Assembly: GCF_002008345.1 (NCBI RefSeq)
Contig: NZ_MRAE01000001.1
Coordinates: 161,750-225,749, forward strand
DNA: 64,000 bases
From: Clostridium tepidum
GTDB taxonomy: Bacteria; Bacillota; Clostridia; Clostridiales; Clostridiaceae
Reading direction: 5' to 3'
Shown here: positions 43,582-56,486 of the stretch, piece after piece
Numbering within the stretch: the stretch's first letter is position 1
How the letters are laid out: the number at the start of each line of letters is the position of its first letter
Position numbers and translations under genes: made by a program
Notes under the pieces: generated by a model
Told to the model about the DNA's origin: nothing
Databases searched by the model: none
Seen by the model: only the letters and a program-made list of their open reading frames with translations

Positions 43582-46500
43582 CTTTTATATTAACTATGTG
43601 ATATGTAAATGTGGCTCTCTATGCCCCATAATAATACCTTTATTAGCCTTTTATATTAACTATGTGATATGTAAATTTGGGATTCGCAAAAGCATTTTTT
43701 ATGGTTAATCATTCTTTTATATTAACTATGTGATATGTAAATTGTATAAAAGCTATAATTGCACCTGCTGCATCTTCCCTTTTATATTAACTATGTGATA
43801 TGTAAATCCAGAAAGTAAAGAACTATCAAATTCTAGCTCTAATCCTTTTATATTAACTATGTGATATGTAAATTCTCTTTTTATTTTTACTTTTTGACGG
43901 ATATACAATACAACTTTTATATTAACTATGTGATATGTAAATGCTTTGTAAGACAGATAACTGAAATGGATATAGACAACTTTTATATTAACTATGTGAT
44001 ATGTAAATCAACATCTTCTGGGTAAAAACACTCTTTATAGATTTCCTTTTATATTAACTATGTGATATGTAAATAAGTTGATGGAGAAAAGATTAAAGAA
44101 AACACATTTTCTTTTATATTAACTATGTGATATGTAAATATGAAACGGATAATATAAAAAGATCTATGCAGAAAGACTTTTATATTAACTATGTGATATG
44201 TAAATGCTAATGTAATACTTTTATCAGGTACGCCATGTGGCCTTTTATATTAACTATGTGATATGTAAATATAAATAAAGATGAAAAGGATAAATTAGAA
44301 GAAATACTTTTATATTAACTATGTGATATGTAAATCTATTTCAACTGTAATTGGCAATAAGTCTATTAATATCTTTTATATTAACTATGTGATATGTAAA
44401 TAAATATTTTAAAAAGAAGGTGAGAGAGTGAAAAGAAGCTTTTATATTAACTATGTGATATGTAAATACATTTGATGATTTATATTTTAACAATCAATTC
44501 AGCAACTTTTATATTAACTATGTGATATGTAAATAAAGAAGAAGCTTACAAAGCACTAGAAGAAAGAGCAGCTTTTATATTAACTATGTGATATGTAAAT
44601 GCGGTTATTGCTCTTGATGTTCTGGACTGTTCTTGATACTTTTATATTAACTATGTGATATGTAAATTAGTGAGGTGTATTTTTTATGTTTAAAATAAAG
44701 AGGAGCTTTTATATTAACTATGTGATATGTAAATTTATTGATGGAAATGTATTTATAATGTCGCCATTTTCTTTTATATTAACTATGTGATATGTAAATC
44801 CATCTACAACTAAAGATATATTATTTGCTTGTTGCTTTTATATTAACTATGTGATATGTAAATTATCCCAGCCTTTGCCGAAACCAGCATCCTGTTCGTC
44901 TTTTATATTAACTATGTGATATGTAAATAGGGAAATCGTAGCTAATGTTATCGCTTAAGTGTATTCTTTTATATTAACTATGTGATATGTAAATCTTTTA
45001 CTTCCTCTTTTGTACTAGAAACTTGTTTTTCTTTTATATTAACTATGTGATATGTAAATTTTGCTCTTTATAGACTTCTTTTAGCTGCTCATTAGCCTTT
45101 TATATTAACTATGTGATATGTAAATCAAATTCTTCTATACGATTAATGAATACTTCCATAGTCTTTTATATTAACTATGTGATATGTAAATATAGCTATA
45201 TAGTTTATATTAACAGCTACCATAGGTCTTTTATATTAACTATGTGATATGTAAATTTTGACTTACTATAGTTGTATATATCTCTATAAGCTTTCTTTTA
45301 TATTAACTATGTGATATGTAAATTTAACTTCTACAGGCTTTAATTCTGTCAAAACTGGTTGTCTTTTATATTAACTATGTGATATGTAAATTAAGTATAG
45401 TTGGAAGTTGGGCGAATATCGCTCCTGACTTTTATATTAACTATGTGATATGTAAATCTTTCTAACATCAATCAAACACTAATTTAACCAAAACTTTTAT
45501 ATTAACTATGTGATATGTAAATGGGATAAACAGGCTACTTTTCTTAATGCACAGAGTACTTTTATATTAACTATGTGATATGTAAATACGGATTGTAAAT
45601 ATGTTAACCCTAGAATAAATTTTCTTTTATATTAACTATGTGATATGTAAATCTCCTAGTTGGTCCTACTATTGTCACTGCTAAATTTGCCTTTTATATT
45701 AACTATGTGATATGTAAATGGTGATGGAACGAGTGATCCAGGAGATAGTGATTTAGCCTTTTATATTAACTATGTGATATGTAAATAGGGAAAAATAATG
45801 TTGAAGTGAACCAAACACCTGCAACTTTTATATTAACTATGTGATATGTAAATCATTTATTGCATTTGTATGCTTTATTGGTTTCTTGTCTTTTATATTA
45901 ACTATGTGATATGTAAATTATTTTTAGCTAAATTAGAGTCGTGTCCTTCACTCCAACTTTTATATTAACTATGTGATATGTAAATTATGTTGGAGTGTTC
46001 CTAATGCAATAAAAGTTGTACCCTTTTATATTAACTATGTGATATGTAAATTCTAAATCCAATATAGTAAAATTGCATGAGAATTTAGACTTTTATATTA
46101 ACTATGTGATATGTAAATATTACCAAAGATGAAAAAGATAAATTAGAAGAAATAACTTTTATATTAACTATGTGATATGTAAATGCTATACTATATGCTT
46201 TTTACAGGTGGAGCTCTTACAAGCTTTTATATTAACTATGTGATATGTAAATTTAGTTCCATAGGTCATATCACGTTGTCCTATAGTCTTTTATATTAAC
46301 TATGTGATATGTAAATACGGTTCAAAGAGGTTGGAGAAAAGAATATCAAGACACCTTTTATATTAACTATGTGATATGTAAATGATTTTAAAGATTCTAC
46401 TTTTTTAATACCTCCTAACTTTTATATTAACTATGTGATATGTAAATTGAATCTTAAAACTATACATATAAAATCATATGAACATCTTTTATATTAACTA

Positions 46501-49500
46501 TGTGATATGTAAATAGATTTAAAAGTAAAAAACATGATGAACCTAAATTTCTTTTATATTAACTATGTGATATGTAAATTTTAAATTCTCTTATATATTC
46601 ATCTGAACAATCATCTTTTATATTAACTATGTGATATGTAAATGTAAGTAGTCATTATATCTCTTTCTTCTGGTGTGCCACTTTTATATTAACTATGTGA
46701 TATGTAAATGCAATGGAAGATATATCATTTGAAGAATTTGTAACTGCTTTTATATTAACTATGTGATATGTAAATGAAGGTAAAATGAAGATTCCTATAT
46801 TTATTCCTATCCTTTTATATTAACTATGTGATATGTAAATAGAATAAACTTATTTGGTTATTTATAATATCAATTTCCCTTTTATATTAACTATGTGATA
46901 TGTAAATAAGGCATTTGACATTTTTTGTAAGACTTTTTTAAATGCTTTCTTTTATATTAACTATGTGATATGTAAATCTATTACTCTTACTTTTTAATAT
47001 TTGTTGTATTTTTCTTTTATATTAACTATGTGATATGTAAATTTGTAAAGCATCAATTCTATTTAAATTTGTAGGTCTTACCTTTTATATTAACTATGTG
47101 ATATGTAAATAATGCAATAAAAGTTGTACCTCGTTTAATTGTTTTACCTTTTATATTAACTATGTGATATGTAAATACATTTAAAGTAGGAATAAATAAA
47201 ATATCCTGGATAGGCTTTTATATTAACTATGTGATATGTAAATAAGAATATTAATGAAGCTATAGACCAGATGTTATGGTCTTTTATATTAACTATGTGA
47301 TATGTAAATCAATAATATATTTCCTCATAACAAATTCTCCTTCACATCTTTTATATTAACTATGTGATATGTAAATTATAGATCACATTGGGTTGATATC
47401 TGCAATAATTAAACTTTTATATTAACTATGTGATATGTAAATATAGAAGAAACTAAAGAAGAAAAGTCTAAGAGAAGACCTTTTATATTAACTATGTGAT
47501 ATGTAAATTAGGAAATTATTGCACTGTAGTTAGTGCTACAGCTAACTTTTATATTAACTATGTGATATGTAAATAAGTATTTTAAGAACACAACAAGATA
47601 TTTAAGGGAGCTTTTATATTAACTATGTGATATGTAAATCACTGATTTTAAATTTTAGGAGGCTGTTAAAATGAGACTTTTATATTAACTATGTGATATG
47701 TAAATGTATATTCTAATACCGCTTTAGCAGTTAAACCATTTTCTTTTATATTAACTATGTGATATGTAAATGAGTAGAAGTTATTTTGGAGGAAGCGTAA
47801 TGGAGCCTTTTATATTAACTATGTGATATGTAAATCGCCCTAAAAATTCACAAGTCAGTTACCTAACTGGCCTTTTATATTAACTATGTGATATGTAAAT
47901 AAAGATGGTAACGAATATATCGCGGCAGACATAACACCTTTTATATTAACTATGTGATATGTAAATGTATGATAAGTGCTGGGAACAGTGAGGATTTTGC
48001 AAACTTTTATATTAACTATGTGATATGTAAATTAAACAAGCTATAAACGAACTGTATAAGATATACACTGCTTTTATATTAACTATGTGATATGTAAATA
48101 TATGATTTATTGTCATTAGGTTTCATATCATCATTAACTTTTATATTAACTATGTGATATGTAAATTTCTTCTATTCTTTCTTTTTCTGCTTTTGCGAGT
48201 TCTTCTTTTATATTAACTATGTGATATGTAAATACAGCTTGTACATTCTTTGTGCAAATATCTTTATCTCTTTTATATTAACTATGTGATATGTAAATAA
48301 AGCAAGATGAAAAAAATAGTATTATAGCTGCTAGACTTTTATATTAACTATGTGATATGTAAATACTCCTGTAGTTCTTGTTACCTCTAAAAGCAAGTCC
48401 CTTTTATATTAACTATGTGATATGTAAATGATAATAAGCACTCATTACTAAGTTATAATAAAACACTTTTATATTAACTATGTGATATGTAAATAAAGCT
48501 CAATTAGTAATTGCGGATATACCTTATAACCTTTTATATTAACTATGTGATATGTAAATTGACTATAACATATAAGAGCTTTGTTAAAACATATTTCTTT
48601 TATATTAACTATGTGATATGTAAATTCGCTATAATAGGCTCTCTTGTGCAAATAGTACTCACTTTTATATTAACTATGTGATATGTAAATGTAAGTAGTC
48701 ATTATATCTCTTTCTTCTGGTGTGCCACTTTTATATTAACTATGTGATATGTAAATGCAATGGAAGATATATCATTTGAAGAATTTGTAACTGCTTTTAT
48801 ATTAACTATGTGATATGTAAATATGGTATTTATGATTTGGAATCTAAAAAATTATTAGCTTTTATATTAACTATGTGATATGTAAATTTATTAGTATTTT
48901 GATACATCTTTAATGTAAGTTTACCACTTTTATATTAACTATGTGATATGTAAATGTTCCTTATATCTTCTTTATTTTCTTCTAAATACTTCTTTTATAT
49001 TAACTATGTGATATGTAAATTTTATTATATTCTATCTTTTTACCACATCTGCATAACTTTTATATTAACTATGTGATATGTAAATGGGGTGCGATTGTGT
49101 GTGAGATATAAATTTAATACTCTTTTATATTAACTATGTGATATGTAAATTAATCTCACTATCTATAGTTATGTGGTTTGCTATATTACTTTTATATTAA
49201 CTATGTGATATGTAAATACTGGCACAGCACCAAAAATATGTTTTGTAGGTTTATCTTTTATATTAACTATGTGATATGTAAATTTTATTACTACTGTTTT
49301 TATATTCCTTTCAAATTTATCCTTTTATATTAACTATGTGATATGTAAATTTAATATGCATTGAAAATGTATATATTAGTAAAGAAGACTTTTATATTAA
49401 CTATGTGATATGTAAATACAAAATAATAATACATTAATTGATGGAGATTTCTTACTTTTATATTAACTATGTGATATGTAAATAATAAATATAAAGGTGT

Positions 49501-52500
49501 TCCAAGACAACCTAAATTTACTTTTATATTAACTATGTGATATGTAAATAAAGAATCTAACACCGCTGCTCCTATAGCTGAAGTACACTTTTATATTAAC
49601 TATGTGATATGTAAATTTGTTACACTTTGCAATGTTGCTTCCTTAAGTATTTCATACTTTTATATTAACTATGTGATATGTAAATTTGGAGTTCGTGGAA
49701 TAATACAACTGTAAATGTTGATGCTTTTATATTAACTATGTGATATGTAAATTGTGATAATTAAAGAATATATAAAATAAATCGTTATTCTTTTATATTA
49801 ACTATGTGATATGTAAATTAAGTAGATTTTGATACTGATTAAAGTTTTCGAACTTCTTTTATATTAACTATGTGATATGTAAATATGAAAGAAGTTGTTA
49901 AAACTGCGAATGAAATGGTGCAACTTTTATATTAACTATGTGATATGTAAATCGACATAACGGGTGTACAGTTCCAGGTGCATTATCCACTTTTATATTA
50001 ACTATGTGATATGTAAATGTCTTTTTTATTTTACATAAAAGGCAGGTGAGAATTATCTTTTATATTAACTATGTGATATGTAAATGAAGAATTAAGGAAT
50101 GGTACTAAGTTGATAGGTATACTTTTATATTAACTATGTGATATGTAAATGTGTATTCTGGTGCTGCACTTAATACCATGCATCCATCTTTTATATTAAC
50201 TATGTGATATGTAAATCAAATTCTTTAATTCTATTTATAAATACTTCCATTGTCCTTTTATATTAACTATGTGATATGTAAATAAATATTTTTTATTTGA
50301 AAATGTTGAAAGTATGAGCTTTTATATTAACTATGTGATATGTAAATGTGCTAAACTTATCCAAAGTAATACAGATGGTATCACTTTTATATTAACTATG
50401 TGATATGTAAATATGTTAAGTATTTGGTTTAAGATACTTGCTGGAGAATACTTTTATATTAACTATGTGATATGTAAATTCATCAGTAAATATTTCAATT
50501 AATTTTTTTAACAACTTTTATATTAACTATGTGATATGTAAATGAAATGATAAGGGAGTGTTTAAACAGAAAACTGAAGCTTTTATATTAACTATGTGAT
50601 ATGTAAATGGCGGTGCGGGATCTAAAGCTTATTGGACTTTTACTACTTTTATATTAACTATGTGATATGTAAATAAAGTTAATTATAAAGTAGACTTTGT
50701 ACAGTTGTCTAACTTTTATATTAACTATGTGATATGTAAATAAGTTCTACAGATTTAGCACCAGAAGGTACTTGTGACGCTTTTATATTAACTATGTGAT
50801 ATGTAAATTGGCAGGGAGTGGGGCAACACTAAGAGCTTGCATGCTTTTATATTAACTATGTGATATGTAAATTAAATTCTGTTAAGTAAATATTGGTTGG
50901 CTGCTAGCTTTTATATTAACTATGTGATATGTAAATGTGAAAGAAGTTTATTTAAAATACTCTAGCTGGTGTACTTTTATATTAACTATGTGATATGTAA
51001 ATTACTAAATATAGTTAAAAATTCTGTGCTGCTTATACTTTTATATTAACTATGTGATATGTAAATTAACTCTTTGTTTTTTAAATTCAACTGGTATTAT
51101 TACCTTTTATATTAACTATGTGATATGTAAATAAGTGCCGCAACAAATACAGGATACCGAAGTGCCGCCTTTTATATTAACTATGTGATATGTAAATTCA
51201 CACTTTTTGTCACACTTTAATTTACTATGAAATCCTTTTATATTAACTATGTGATATGTAAATATAGAAAGACCTAAAGTTGTAAAAGGGATATTACAAG
51301 CCTTTTATATTAACTATGTGATATGTAAATCATAGATTGCATGGGATTCAGAAAAACATCTGGTGCTACTTTTATATTAACTATGTGATATGTAAATGTT
51401 GCACTCTCGCTGAGGCAAAATTCCCTAAATGACTTTTATATTAACTATGTGATATGTAAATCTTATATAGATAACATAAAGAACTTAGCTAACGATAAGT
51501 CCTTTTATATTAACTATGTGATATGTAAATAAAGTTAACTCTGATGAATTTTATGCAGAGGGTGTTTCTTTTATATTAACTATGTGATATGTAAATATAC
51601 AAAGCTACAAACGAAGAGCTACAGACAATAGTACCTTTTATATTAACTATGTGATATGTAAATAATTTTAATAATAAAGTAGCATGAGTATGTCTTAAAT
51701 CCTTTTATATTAACTATGTGATATGTAAATGCTATAGTTGCTAATTTACTTTGGCTAATATTCTTTTCTTTTATATTAACTATGTGATATGTAAATGATA
51801 TTATATGTTGCTGTAACGGTCACTTTGTTGGCTTTTATATTAACTATGTGATATGTAAATGGAAGGGATTTGCTTCAGCGGCATAAGGTTATAGAAAAGA
51901 CTTTTATATTAACTATGTGATATGTAAATTGAAATTAGGAACAAAGGCATGGGATGAGAATACTGCTTTTATATTAACTATGTGATATGTAAATATATTT
52001 ACTCAACAGAATTTATGGTAATACTACTACTTTATGGTAATACTACTACTTTTATATTAACTATGTGATATGTAAATACATGCATAGAAGATGTTTTAAT
52101 ACAGAGCTTACAGCTTTTATATTAACTATGTGATATGTAAATTTGCTATTACTGACCTAGAAGGGTGTGACAGACTGTGCTTTTATATTAACTATGTGAT
52201 ATGTAAATTTGCTAAATCTACAGGAATGTGTTAAAGAGGTTCTTAACTTTTATATTAACTATGTGATATGTAAATCCAGTATAAAAAGAATATTAACTAA
52301 CTTAGTCTATGCTTTTATATTAACTATGTGATATGTAAATACGGGTTATTTTAGAGTAGAAGATAGTGTTAATAGCTTTTATATTAACTATGTGATATGT
52401 AAATTTATCATATGTTTCAAAAGCTTGCTCTATAGTGTGAACCTTTTATATTAACTATGTGATATGTAAATATCTTTTATATCTTTTAGACTCCAACCTG

Positions 52501-54800
52501 CACCTAGAACTTTTATATTAACTATGTGATATGTAAATAAGATTAACGTATCTTTTAAGCAAACTAGCAAGGACACTTTTATATTAACTATGTGATATGT
52601 AAATAATGGATGCATGGTATTAAATGCAGCACCAGAATACACCTTTTATATTAACTATGTGATATGTAAATTTTTCTAAATTATTAATGTAACTTGCGGT
52701 TAAACCTGTCTTTTATATTAACTATGTGATATGTAAATGATAAATCATTTATTCGTGGTAACTCATTTGCACTAACTTTTATATTAACTATGTGATATGT
52801 AAATTGCTCCGTGTAAAGTTTTGTCGTAATATTTAACTTTACTACTTTTATATTAACTATGTGATATGTAAATAGTTTATTTAATGTAAATACTAGAGAA
52901 TTTATAAAAACTTTTATATTAACTATGTGATATGTAAATAAGATGGAGAGATATTTAACTGCAGCTAGCTTAGTTGCCTTTTATATTAACTATGTGATAT
53001 GTAAATCATATTAAACAAGTTGTTTTTTCTACTTCCTCTATATTACTTTTATATTAACTATGTGATATGTAAATAAAAGTAATACTGATGATTATTATGC
53101 AGAAGGGATATTCTTTTATATTAACTATGTGATATGTAAATACATGAGAGCATATATGCTTTGCTTCATGCCATGCCGCTTTTATATTAACTATGTGATA
53201 TGTAAATGTACATTCATTAACTTTTCATATACATTCATTATTCCACTTTTATATTAACTATGTGATATGTAAATGTTTATTCAGGGAATTCTTTTAGAGG
53301 TGAACTTAGAACTTTTATATTAACTATGTGATATGTAAATTTAAAGTATTCAATGCTGGCTAAGTCGCTCTTAGTTTCCTTTTATATTAACTATGTGATA
53401 TGTAAATATATGATAGACGAAGATTATAGGTTCTTTGAAAGTGAAGCTTTTATATTAACTATGTGATATGTAAATGTTTTAGTACTCATACGTGGTCTTG
53501 CTTTTCCTTTTGCCTTTTATATTAACTATGTGATATGTAAATTAAATTTGCAATTTCTGGTCTTCTCCATATAAGATCATCTTTTATATTAACTATGTGA
53601 TATGTAAATAATTACATTGGAGAAGGAATATTTATAAATTCGGATGTCTTTTATATTAACTATGTGATATGTAAATTTATTAGTAGTAGCACAACTTACA
53701 CACCAATCAAGTCTTTTATATTAACTATGTGATATGTAAATATTTGCTAAGGTAGCTGGAATGAGTTCTAGCGAATTTCCTTTTATATTAACTATGTGAT
53801 ATGTAAATTTTTTAAAGAAAATAAAGAATTTATCGGACCTTATGACTTTTATATTAACTATGTGATATGTAAATAGTTAGTAGGTGATTAGATGGAACTA
53901 CAGAAACTAACCTTTTATATTAACTATGTGATATGTAAATCTTTAAAATCCAGTAAAACAATTTCATAGAAACCCTCTTTTATATTAACTATGTGATATG
54001 TAAATTCTTTTCTATACAATCTAACCTTTGTTCCATTAGGTCTTTTATATTAACTATGTGATATGTAAATTTTTAGCTAAATTTGAATCATGACCCTCAC
54101 TCCAACTTTTATATTAACTATGTGATATGTAAATGACTTTTTATAATCTATACCTTCTATTAATCCGTTCAATCCTTTTATATTAACTATGTGATATGTA
54201 AATGAAGATGAGGTCATTGTAGATCATAATGATTTAAAACTTTTATATTAACTATGTGATATGTAAATCTTTTTATTTTTTGCAAAAATATTTTATAATG
54301 GGTGTCTTTTATATTAACTATGTGATATGTAAATTAATAATACCCTTATTAATTGGAATTACTAGAGGGAAATCTTTTATATTAACTATGTGATATGTAA
54401 ATCCTTATGGTTAAGTGCTTTTTAGTACATACACAATACTTTTATATTAACTATGTGATATGTAAATAAAGCTTATGCTACTTTAGCTTGTGCTAAAGAT
54501 AAACAAGCTTTTATATTAACTATGTGATATGTAAATTTCAGAATTGTATTTTATATATAAATTAATATTAGTAACTTTTATATTAACTATGTGATATGTA
54601 AATAAATCAAATTGATTTTCTGTTTTTAAAGCACTTGGCTTTTATATTAACTATGTGATATGTAAATAGAGTATTAACACAATCTTCTATTCTTCTACTT
54701 GTATCCTTTTATATTAACTATGTGATATGTAAATATTGTGAAACTGTAGAATCCTTAAAGCTATTAAACTCCTTTTATATTAACTATGTGATATGTAAAT
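43582..54800 (+). CRISPR. Very long type I-B CRISPR array, about 170 repeats
   Basis: A 29-bp repeat beginning CTTTTATATTAACTATGTGA and ending TATGTAAAT recurs from 43582 to 54772-54800 with no variant seen on reading; spacers are mostly 35-39 bases, mean period about 66, which gives about 170 repeats (estimated from length, not counted one by one). Irregularities: a 54-base spacer at 51995-52048, a two-spacer block present twice (46644-46746, 48691-48793), and reverse-complementary and overlapping spacer pairs. Last repeat is intact, so there is no decayed trailer end. Processed by Cas6 and used by the adjacent I-B Cascade/Cas3. Confidence 0.98.
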
Positions 54801-54850
54801 TTTTAAAAAATTTTTAAGTTGTTGGGGAGTTAAATATAGAATTTCTTTAA

Positions 54851-54874
54851 TAGATTTAATTTTTATTAAATCTA
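54851..54874 (+). terminator. Hairpin after the CRISPR array
   Basis: TAGATTTAAT and ATTAAATCTA form a ten-pair stem around TTTT, 50 bases after the last repeat. No T run, so only a possible transcript end. The gap to 55475 otherwise holds two repeat units and no gene. Confidence 0.45.
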
Positions 54875-55100
54875 GTTTGAGATTATCAGAAAGAATTTAT
54901 ATTATAATTAATAAAGGTAGAAAAAAATTTGTTTTGATTTTATTTATGTAAGTTTATAAGTTTATAAATTTATTATATGAAGGATTTTTAAATTTATTAT
55001 AGAATACTTAGTGTAGTCAATTAATAAAATATTATATTTTATTTGATTAATTTCTTAATAGGGGATAAAGTATAGAGTTTTTAAATTCAAGGGGAACTTT

Positions 55101-55194
55101 TACTTTTAATAAAACTTATAAAAAAGTTATATACCGGCAACTGATTCTTATTTTATTGTTACTTTTCTCTTAAAAAAACTTATAAAATAGTTAT
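55101..55194. repeat. Repeat-spacer-repeat unit, 30 + 34 + 30
   Basis: Copies at 55101-55130 and 55165-55194 share 26 of 30 bases (core AAAACTTATAAAA-AGTTAT) around 34 unrelated bases; period 64. A longer 88-bp-period repeat (GTTATCTAAAG-TATAAGAGT) overlaps it at 55189 and 55277, so the region is compound. Confidence 0.5.
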
Positions 55195-55323
55195 CTAAAG
55201 ATATAAGAGTAATTTTTATTTAGCTGATAGAGCAATTTACATAATTTATAATAGTGAAATTGCACCAAAATTATTAAGTTATCTAAAGGTATAAGAGTAT
55301 TTTTTATTCTTTGATAATGGGGG

Positions 55324-55417
55324 ATGGTAAGATATTTTATTTTTGTAGAAAGGTACAAGCTGGCTTATAGCGATTTATATGGACAAGAGTATGGTAAGTT
55401 CTTTTATTTTTGTAGAA
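55324..55417. repeat. Repeat-spacer-repeat unit, 27 + 40 + 27
   Basis: ATGGTAAG, then a short variable part, then TTTTATTTTTGTAGAA at 55324-55350 and 55391-55417; two mismatches; 40 unrelated bases between; period 67. Lies 60 bp before the rhodanese gene. Confidence 0.55.
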
Positions 55418-55475
55418 TTAAAATTAAATTAGAGTTTTAAGATAATATTTTTAAAAATATTTAGGAGATGATTTT

Positions 55476-56309
55476 GTGAAGAATTTTGTATCTACAGAGT
55501 GGTTACAGAATCATTTAGAAGATGAAAATATAGTTATTGTAGACTGTAGAGGAGATCTTTTAAAGGATAGTTATGGAGAAGAAATTTATAAAAAAGGACA
55601 TATAAAAAATGCCGTTTTTGCAGATTTAGAAAAAGTTATGTCCTCTGAAGAAAGAGAGCATGGAGGTAGAAATCCATTACCTTCATTAGAAAATTTCAAA
55701 GAAAGTATAGAAAAATTAGGTATAAAGAAAAACACTTTAGTTGTAGCCTATGACGAATTAAAAATAGCTGGAGCAGCTAGATTCTGCTGGATGTTAAGAT
55801 ATGTAGGACATACTAATAATTATGTTTTAGATGGTGGAATAAATAAATGGATTGCAGAAAATAGAAAGTTACATATAGAAGAAAAGGTAAGTAAAGAAAA
55901 ATTGGACATTATAAATGTAGATTTTAATATTTCTTTAAAAGAAGAAATAAAAGCGGATATTAATTACATAAAAGATAACATGAATAAAGATTTAATATTA
56001 GTAGATTCAAGAACTAATATTAGATATAGGGGTATAGAAGAACCAATAGACAAAAAAGCTGGGCATATTCCAGGAGCACAAAATTTTTATTGGAAGGACA
56101 TGCTAAAAGAAGATGGCACTATAGATGAAAATAAAGTTAAAGAAAAATTTTTACCATTAAAAAAACATTCTAATATAGTAGTCTATTGTGGATCAGGAAT
56201 AGATGCAACTTTTAACTTTCTACTTTTAGACGAATTAGGAATTAAATCTAGAGTTTATGCAGGAAGTTGGAGTGATTGGATAACTTATAAAGATAATCCT
56301 ATAGAGTAA
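55476..56309 (+). CDS. Two-domain rhodanese-like sulfurtransferase
   Basis: A 277-residue thiosulfate/mercaptopyruvate sulfurtransferase-type enzyme. The N-terminal domain (1-130) is inactive in form (VVAYDELKIAGAARFCWML lacks the loop Cys); the C-terminal domain (about 150-277) has the active loop VVYCGSGIDAT with C238. CGSGxTA-type loops are closer to mercaptopyruvate/thiosulfate enzymes. GTG start with AGGAGATG upstream. Monocistronic; terminator at 56377. Confidence 0.9.
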   Translation: MKNFVSTEWLQNHLEDENIVIVDCRGDLLKDSYGEEIYKKGHIKNAVFADLEKVMSSEEREHGGRNPLPSLENFKESIEKLGIKKNTLVVAYDELKIAGAARFCWMLRYVGHTNNYVLDGGINKWIAENRKLHIEEKVSKEKLDIINVDFNISLKEEIKADINYIKDNMNKDLILVDSRTNIRYRGIEEPIDKKAGHIPGAQNFYWKDMLKEDGTIDENKVKEKFLPLKKHSNIVVYCGSGIDATFNFLLLDELGIKSRVYAGSWSDWITYKDNPIE

Positions 56310-56376
56310 AAATTGAGAGTTAAAGTATTATTAAGTAATTTAATATAAAACAAATAATAATTAAATAAGAAAATAG

Positions 56377-56412
56377 ATAAGAGTTTCTAAAATAAAAGGG
56401 ACTCTTATTTCT
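56377..56412 (+). terminator. Terminator of the rhodanese gene
   Basis: ATAAGAGT pairs with ACTCTTAT over a 20-base loop, followed by TTCTTTTCTT. Confidence 0.75.
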
Positions 56413-56486
56413 TTTCTTATTAAATTGATAATATAATAATAAAATGTTAGAATTAAGTATAATTTGTAGAGAAGGGAGATTGATTT

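Noticed and set aside
49351..52642. Open frames of 60-70 codons across the CRISPR array
   Set aside because: They are translations of the repeat (recurring FTYHIVNIKV), not genes.
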